A stretch of 64,000 nucleotides of DNA, from NCBI GenBank assembly GCA_965247035.1, contig CBDFGJ010000003.1, positions 248,001-312,000 on the forward strand, given 5' to 3'. The DNA is from Azophilus sp965247035 (GTDB taxonomy: Bacteria; Pseudomonadota; Gammaproteobacteria; Pseudomonadales; Azotimanducaceae). Position 1 is the first letter of the stretch. Each line of letters starts with the position of its first letter. The notes below the pieces were generated by a model that was given only the letters and a program-made list of their open reading frames with translations, ran no database searches and was not told the DNA's origin. Below are positions 59,124 to 64,000 of this stretch, piece by piece. The translations under genes and the position numbers were made by a program.

Positions 59124-60515
59124 ATGTCCGATGCAGTACTCGCAAACCAAGCGCCTCAGATTCCATCGTTGAAGGTCCCGCCGCATTCCGTTGACGCTGA
59201 ACAGTCCGTGCTCGGCAGCCTCATGCTGAACAGCGATGCTTGGCTTGAGGTTGTGGGCATCGTCGAGGCGAGTGATTTCTATCGCTTGGAGCACCGCACC
59301 CTATTTGAAGCCATGATGGCGCTTTGGCAAAACAACCAACCCATAGACGCCGTGACTTTGGCTGAAGCCATGACTGCGGGTGGACAGCTCGACCGCATTG
59401 GCGGTGCCGCCTTTCTCGCCGGCCTAGCGGAGAACACCCCTAGCACACGCAACGCCGCCGCCTACTCCCGCATCGTGCAGGAACACTCCACCCGGCGGCG
59501 CTTGATTCGCACTGGGCAGCACATCGCCGAATCGGCATTCGAGCCAGACGGCAAAAGCGGCAACGAGCTGCTGGATCAAGCGGAACGCGAAGTCTTCGGC
59601 ATCGCTGAGCGACGATGGGAGAATGAAGGCCCCAAACCCATCACGCCCATGCTCAAGGAGGCGGCGGACGTACTGGACATGCTCCACAAAAACAAGGGGA
59701 AACTGCCCGGCCTTTCATGCGGCTTTAGTGATCTCGACAGCAAAACTGGCGGGTTCAAGAACTCCGACTTCATCGTCGTCGCCGGCCGACCCTCCATGGG
59801 CAAAACCGCGCTCGCCTTGAACATGGTGGAACATGCGGTCGTGGGCTGCAACACGCCGAGCCTGATGTTCAGCTTGGAGATGTCGGCGGAGCAGTTGGTG
59901 ATGCGCCTGCTTTCCTCCTTAGCCCGCATCGACCAAAGCAAAATGCAAAGAGGGGACTTGGAGGACCATGATTGGACGAAGTTCTCCGCGGCGGTGTCGC
60001 AATTGACGGATAGTCCGCTGTACATTGACGACTCCCCGTCACTGACGTCGGCCGATCTGCGCGGCCGTGTGCGCCGCGTCTCCCGCGAGGTCGGTGGCAT
60101 TGGCTTGATCGTGATCGACTACCTACAGTTGATGCGGACTTCGGGCAAGTACGAAAACCGGACCACCGAAATCTCTGAAATCTCACGCTCGTTGAAGGCT
60201 TTGGCCAAGGAAATGCACTGCCCGGTGATCGGCTTGTCGCAACTGAACCGCGAAGTGGAGAAGCGTGCGGACAAACGACCACTGTTGGCGGACCTGCGCG
60301 ATTCCGGCGCCATCGAACAGGATGCGGACATCATTCTCTTCATCTACCGCGACGAGGTGTACAACGATGATTCGCCGGATAAGGGCATCGCTGAGATCAA
60401 CATCGGCAAACAGCGCAACGGGGCCACCGGCAAGGTGAAGTTGAGCTTTTTGAGCCATCTCACCAAATTTGAGGATTTGGCGTCTGACCGCTACGACGAC
60501 TACCCGCCCGCCTGA
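59124..60515 (+). CDS. dnaB: Replicative DNA helicase DnaB
   Basis: A 463-residue helicase. The N-terminal domain (VLGSLMLNSDAWLEVVGI, LEHRTLFEAMMAL, AEAMTAGGQLDRIGG) binds primase; the C-terminal RecA-like motor has Walker A GRPSMGKTALAL near residue 222, IVIDYLQLMRTSG (Walker B) and QLNREVEKRADKRP with the arginine finger region. It unwinds DNA at the replication fork as a hexamer. The gene is intact and followed by radA after five bases. Confidence 0.95.
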   Translation: MSDAVLANQAPQIPSLKVPPHSVDAEQSVLGSLMLNSDAWLEVVGIVEASDFYRLEHRTLFEAMMALWQNNQPIDAVTLAEAMTAGGQLDRIGGAAFLAGLAENTPSTRNAAAYSRIVQEHSTRRRLIRTGQHIAESAFEPDGKSGNELLDQAEREVFGIAERRWENEGPKPITPMLKEAADVLDMLHKNKGKLPGLSCGFSDLDSKTGGFKNSDFIVVAGRPSMGKTALALNMVEHAVVGCNTPSLMFSLEMSAEQLVMRLLSSLARIDQSKMQRGDLEDHDWTKFSAAVSQLTDSPLYIDDSPSLTSADLRGRVRRVSREVGGIGLIVIDYLQLMRTSGKYENRTTEISEISRSLKALAKEMHCPVIGLSQLNREVEKRADKRPLLADLRDSGAIEQDADIILFIYRDEVYNDDSPDKGIAEINIGKQRNGATGKVKLSFLSHLTKFEDLASDRYDDYPPA

Positions 60516-60520
60516 CCGCC

Positions 60521-61879
60521 GTGGCCAAGCTCCAAACCGTCTTTGTCTGCTCCGCTTGCGGCGGCGAGCACCCAAAGTGGCAGGGCAAGTGCAGCGCCTG
60601 CGGCGAGTGGAACACTTTGTCGAGCCCGCGCATCAGCGTTGCCCAGCCTCGGCTTAGTTTCAGCGGCGCACCGGCCGGCGCACGCAAGCTGTCCGAAGTG
60701 GACACCGGGGCGGCGGACCGGCTGCCGACCGGCTTCAGCGAGTTCGACCGGGTTCTAGGCGGCGGGCTTGTGCCGGGTGCGGTTGTGCTCATCGGCGGCG
60801 ACCCGGGAGCTGGCAAGAGCACTTTGCTGCTGCAGGTCTCGGCGCTTGCAAGCGCCCACGCGCCCACGCTCTACGTCACGGGCGAGGAGTCCCTGGAGCA
60901 ACTTGCGCAGCGGGCTCAGCGGCTGAAGTTGGCGACGGATCAACTTGAAGTGGCAGCGGAAACCCAAGCCGAGCTCATCGCTAACTTGATTGATGAGCGC
61001 AAACCTCGCTTGGTTGTGCTTGACTCCGTGCAGGTCATGCAGCTCGAAAGCGTTGACGGCACGCCCGGCAGCGTGAGCCAAGTGCGCGAGACGGCGGCCT
61101 TCTTCACCCGGTTGGCCAAGTCCACCGGCATCGCCGTGGTGTTGGTGGGCCACGTCACCAAGGAAGGCAATTTGGCCGGTCCTAAGGTGCTTGAGCACAT
61201 GATCGACTGCTTCCTCATGCTCGACTGCCCGGCCGGCAGCCGCTTCCGAACCTTGCGTGGGCTGAAGAACCGGTTTGGCGCGGTCAACGAACTCGGCGTC
61301 TTCGCCATGACTGAACGGGGCATGCGCGAGGTCGCCAATCCATCGGCCATTTTTCTGCAGCGGGGGGAGATTGAATCACCCGGCAGCGTCGCCACCGTTA
61401 TCTGGGAAGGCACCCGCCCCATGCTGATCGAACTGCAGGCGCTGGTGAGCCAAGTTCAAGGGAGCTACCCCAAGCGCGTGGCGGTGGGCTTGGATCAGCA
61501 GCGTCTAGCCATGCATCTTGCCGTGCTGCACCGCCACTGCGGCATTGCGCTGATGGATCAGGACGTGTTCGCCAACGCGGTCGGCGGCGTGCGCATCGCC
61601 GAGACCGGCGGCGACTTGGCGCTGCTGCTCGCAGTTCTGTCCTCATTCCGAAACCAAGCCCTGCCAAAAGACTTGATCGTATTTGGCGAACTGGGCTTGA
61701 CCGGCGAAGTGCGGCCCGTTGCCAACGGTCAGGAGCGATTGCGCGAGGCCCGCAAGCACGGCTTCAAAACCGCGATTGCGCCCTACGCCAACCAGCCCCG
61801 GGAACCGATCAAAGGCATGGCCTTATACGGCGTCAAGAGCTTGGGAGCGGCTTTGGACGTCATCGCCAAACTGTCCTGA
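60521..61879 (+). CDS. radA: DNA repair protein RadA
   Basis: A 452-residue RecA-like protein starting at GTG 60521. The N-terminal zinc finger has CSACGGEHPKWQGKCSACGE; Walker A is GGDPGAGKST near residue 88, the KNRFGAVNE motif (family-specific) near 250, and the Lon-like C-terminal domain from about 290 has FGELGLTGEVRPV. RadA drives branch migration and DNA loading in recombination repair. It follows dnaB in one unit. It is complete and unremarkable. Confidence 0.95.
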   Translation: MAKLQTVFVCSACGGEHPKWQGKCSACGEWNTLSSPRISVAQPRLSFSGAPAGARKLSEVDTGAADRLPTGFSEFDRVLGGGLVPGAVVLIGGDPGAGKSTLLLQVSALASAHAPTLYVTGEESLEQLAQRAQRLKLATDQLEVAAETQAELIANLIDERKPRLVVLDSVQVMQLESVDGTPGSVSQVRETAAFFTRLAKSTGIAVVLVGHVTKEGNLAGPKVLEHMIDCFLMLDCPAGSRFRTLRGLKNRFGAVNELGVFAMTERGMREVANPSAIFLQRGEIESPGSVATVIWEGTRPMLIELQALVSQVQGSYPKRVAVGLDQQRLAMHLAVLHRHCGIALMDQDVFANAVGGVRIAETGGDLALLLAVLSSFRNQALPKDLIVFGELGLTGEVRPVANGQERLREARKHGFKTAIAPYANQPREPIKGMALYGVKSLGAALDVIAKLS

Positions 61880-62181
61880 AGGCTTTGACGGGCAAGCCTT
61901 CGTTGAACGCCATGGCGGCGTCGATCCACATGCGGCGGTCGAGTTGCCCTGGTTCCATCCCCTCCGGCGGAGAGTAAGAGTTAACTGGTGACCCCGCATC
62001 CTCAGGCAAGCGCATTCACCGGAATGGACGCACCGTGGATGGCCTCGGCCACCGGCAATGCGTGAGACTGACGGAGGATGGTCGGCGGGTGACAATTCGA
62101 CCCACTTGTCACCCTTTGCCGCGATCAAGCACTCTGATTGCTCTACAATAGACGCACCCAACCTTCATTGAGACTGAACCC
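61880..62181 (+). other. Intergenic region upstream of glyA
   Basis: About 300 bp after radA. No gene is supported. TACAAT at 62145-62150 is a plausible -10 box for glyA, 30 bp before its ATG, but no good -35 hexamer is seen at the usual 17-bp spacing. No hairpin with a T-run marks the end of radA. Confidence 0.4.
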
Positions 62182-63438
62182 ATGATGCGCTCATGCACAT
62201 CCATTGAGGCGTTCGACCCGGAAATCGCCAGTGCCATTGCCTTGGAAACCCGTCGCCAAGAGGAGCACATTGAGCTGATTGCATCCGAAAACTACACCAG
62301 CCCCCGGGTAATGCAGGCTCAGGGCAGCCCATTGACCAACAAGTACGCTGAAGGCTACCCGCGTAAACGCTACTACGGCGGTTGCGAGTACGTTGACCAA
62401 GCCGAGGCGCTCGCCATTGAACGGGTCAAGCAACTGTTCAGCGCCGACTACGCCAACGTGCAGCCCCACTCCGGCTCTCAAGCCAACGCCGCCGTTTATT
62501 TGGCGCTGCTGAACGCAGGCGACACCGTGCTCGGCATGAGCTTGGCGCATGGCGGGCACCTGACCCACGGTGCCAAGGTGAACTTCTCCGGGCGTCTCTA
62601 CAACGCCGTACACTATGGCCTCAACCTCAACACGGGCGAGGTGGATTACGATGAGATCGCCCGCTTGGCTCAAACCCATCGGCCGAAGATGGTGGTGGCT
62701 GGTTTCTCCGCCTACTCGCGCCGCATGGATTGGAGTAGGTTCCGCCGCATCGCCGACGAAGTGGGAGCCTATTTGATGGTGGACATGGCCCATGTGGCCG
62801 GCTTGATCGCCGCTGATCTTTATCCAAGCCCGGTGGCCATAGCCGATGTCACCACCTCCACCACCCACAAGACCCTGCGCGGCCCCCGTGGCGGCATCAT
62901 TCTGGCCAAGGCCAATCCGGAGGTGGAGAAAAAACTGAATTCGGCCCTCTTTCCCGGTTCCCAAGGGGGGCCGCTCATGCACGTCATCGCCGCCAAGGCG
63001 GTGTGCTTTAAGGAGGCGATGACGCCGGAGTTTCGGGACTACCAAGCCCAGGTGATCGCCAACGCCCGCACCATGGCAACCAGCTTCATCAACCGAGGCT
63101 ACAAGGTGGTCTCCGGCGGCACGGACAACCACCTGTTTCTACTTGACCTAATCGAAGCCGGCATCACCGGCAAGGATGCTGACAACGCCCTAGGCCGCAC
63201 CAACATCACCGTCAACAAGAATGCGGTGCCCAACGACCCCCGCTCACCCTTTGTCACCAGCGGGCTGCGCATCGGCACGCCTGCCGTCACCACCAGGGGC
63301 TTCAAGCATGAAGAATGCGCCATGCTGACGGGTTGGATTTGCGACGTACTTGACGACATCTCGAACGAATCCACCATTGCCGCAGTCAAGCAGAAGGCGA
63401 TGGACCTGTGCCGCGCCTTCCCGGTTTACGACGCCTAA
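62182..63438 (+). CDS. glyA: Serine hydroxymethyltransferase
   Basis: A 418-residue PLP enzyme that interconverts serine and glycine with tetrahydrofolate. HIELIASENYTSPRVMQAQG, YPRKRYYGGCEYVD, the PLP lysine in TTSTTHKTLRGPRGG near residue 230, and GLRIGTPAVTTRGF near 365 are the expected motifs. All catalytic residues visible in these motifs are present. It is followed by a scrap of nrdR and ribD, the usual order glyA-nrdR-ribD. Confidence 0.96.
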   Translation: MMRSCTSIEAFDPEIASAIALETRRQEEHIELIASENYTSPRVMQAQGSPLTNKYAEGYPRKRYYGGCEYVDQAEALAIERVKQLFSADYANVQPHSGSQANAAVYLALLNAGDTVLGMSLAHGGHLTHGAKVNFSGRLYNAVHYGLNLNTGEVDYDEIARLAQTHRPKMVVAGFSAYSRRMDWSRFRRIADEVGAYLMVDMAHVAGLIAADLYPSPVAIADVTTSTTHKTLRGPRGGIILAKANPEVEKKLNSALFPGSQGGPLMHVIAAKAVCFKEAMTPEFRDYQAQVIANARTMATSFINRGYKVVSGGTDNHLFLLDLIEAGITGKDADNALGRTNITVNKNAVPNDPRSPFVTSGLRIGTPAVTTRGFKHEECAMLTGWICDVLDDISNESTIAAVKQKAMDLCRAFPVYDA

Positions 63439-63522
63439 TGGCCCGCCACTGCCGCACTTGGGACCACGCTGCGGGGTGACGCTCTGTTTGTTTTGGGCTG
63501 GCGGTTGGAGGAAGTTTTGTTG

Positions 63523-63600
63523 ATGCCGAAAATCGTCAAGCGCGATGGCTCTCGGGAACCGTTTGACGATGGCAAGTTGAAAGAAATGCGCCATGATTAA
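63523..63600 (+). pseudogene. nrdR: Remnant of nrdR between glyA and ribD
   Basis: The frame at 63505-63600 reads LEEVLLMPKIVKRDGSREPF then DDGKLKEMRHD and a stop. This is the linker and first strand of the ATP-cone of the NrdR repressor, whose usual text is a LVMPKVVKRDGSREPFDE-like segment. The zinc-ribbon start (two CxxC) and the rest of the ATP-cone are missing. NrdR represses ribonucleotide reductase genes, so its loss would leave them derepressed. The position is the canonical one. Confidence 0.8.
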
Positions 63601-64000
63601 CCAAGAAGACATGGCCCATCTTGACGAATCCGTGCAGTTGGCTATGCGCGGCCTTTTCACCACAACGCCAAACCCTAGGGTGGGTTGCGTGATCGTTCGC
63701 GATGGCCAGGTGCTTGGTCGCGGCTGGCACCAATGGCACGGACAGGACCATGCCGAAATACGGGCCATCCAGGACGCCGGTGGCGACATCGCCGGAGCCA
63801 CGCTCTACGTTAGCTTGGAGCCTTGCTCAATCCAAGGCGAAACGCCCCCCTGCACCGAGGCGCTGATCGCTTCCGCAGTGAGCAGAGTGGTCGTCGGTGC
63901 CTTGGACCCAGATCCAAGGGTGAACGGCAATGGGCTGCAACGGCTTAAGGCGGCGGGCTTGCAGGTTGAATTGGCCGATCAGAAGGCGGCGGTTAGGCTG
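63593..64000 (+). CDS. ribD: Riboflavin biosynthesis deaminase/reductase RibD (partial)
   Basis: The first 136 residues of RibD are within the window; the reductase domain is cut off at the edge. The deaminase domain has NPRVGCVIVRDGQVLGRGWH, the zinc-ligand HAEIRAI (PCD-type HAE) and the EPCS and TPPC cysteines, plus ALDPDPRVNGNG. The stretch between the cysteines reads SIQGETPPC, where SHHGRTPPC is the usual form, a notable divergence. The start ATG 63593 overlaps the nrdR remnant by eight bases. RibD converts the pyrimidine intermediate of riboflavin synthesis. Confidence 0.9.
   Translation, partial: MINQEDMAHLDESVQLAMRGLFTTTPNPRVGCVIVRDGQVLGRGWHQWHGQDHAEIRAIQDAGGDIAGATLYVSLEPCSIQGETPPCTEALIASAVSRVVVGALDPDPRVNGNGLQRLKAAGLQVELADQKAAVRL

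Noticed and set aside
1..64000. CRISPR arrays, rRNA operons, complete tRNAs
   Set aside because: No regularly spaced short repeats, rRNA signature stretches or complete cloverleafs were found on either strand by eye; only one tRNA-like fragment was seen.

Overview
The window is chromosomal DNA from a GC-rich proteobacterium, most likely a gammaproteobacterium. The evidence is gene content and order: bamE next to divergent rnfH, dnaB followed by radA, the glyA-(nrdR)-ribD order, and a class I aroA of the E. coli type. No rRNA gene, complete tRNA or CRISPR array was seen. Gene remnants, miniature transposons and insertion-sequence scars are dense, so the genome looks as if it is being remodelled by mobile DNA. 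A host-associated or uncultured marine lifestyle would fit, but that is inference.

Layout. 1-742: end of a restriction-modification locus (C5 methyltransferase tail, stand-alone EcoRII-N-like protein, small acidic protein). 863-7190: tight operon-like run of split NAD(P) transhydrogenase pntAA-pntAB-pntB, acyl-CoA dehydrogenase, nitroreductase and MFS transporter. 7363-9503: CoxG-like protein, IS5-family wreck, SDR. 9549-15855 (minus): aroA; an ECF-sigma circuit (EF-hand protein, sigma factor, anti-sigma-like and periplasmic sensor-like proteins) split by a MITE; a greB gene carrying an in-frame palindromic repeat; mtnA; a class II aldolase. 15976-17266: TauD-like dioxygenase and GNAT.

17325-28573 is a defence island between two decayed IS30 copies in direct orientation. 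It holds a Type III-like methyltransferase (mod), an AAA ATPase plus DUF4276/TOPRIM-like pair, an OLD-like AAA-TOPRIM protein and a helicase-nuclease (res). Short duplicated gene starts inside the operon show that accessory modules were stacked into the mod-res interval. 28587-39149: IS debris, a YbhN-like membrane protein, a TonB receptor, a GYD protein, a D-aminoacylase-like amidohydrolase, an SDR, an NTF2-like protein and a GPH transporter.

39212-40539 is the most striking locus. A 1178-bp AT-rich cassette with 41-bp inverted repeats (37/41 matching) and a perfect 8-bp target duplication has inserted into a MITE. It carries no transposase, only a TIR-domain gene followed 3 bp later by a RipA-like small membrane protein. 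This looks like a two-gene, Thoeris-like TIR-plus-membrane-effector defence unit travelling as a mobile insertion cassette.

40544-44842: carboxymuconolactone-decarboxylase-like gene, small secreted and membrane proteins, a truncated OLD-like gene ending at a tRNA-like scrap, and an MFS transporter. 45278-56570: probable catabolic cluster (hydrolase, two LLM flavin oxidoreductases, acyl-CoA ligase, two hot-dog dehydratase halves, thiolase plus DUF35 partner, three SDRs). 56582-64000: housekeeping genes bamE, rnfH, an NSS transporter, dnaB, radA, glyA, a remnant of nrdR and the start of ribD.

Four repeat families link the regions: a ~140-bp MITE with CTAG/TTAG-type targets (at least seven copies), a ~100-bp palindromic element (one copy inside greB), IS481/IS3-like integrase ends, and a CCCGCTCCGTTTAA-containing repeat. 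All functional assignments come from reading motifs and recalled family features; no database search was run.
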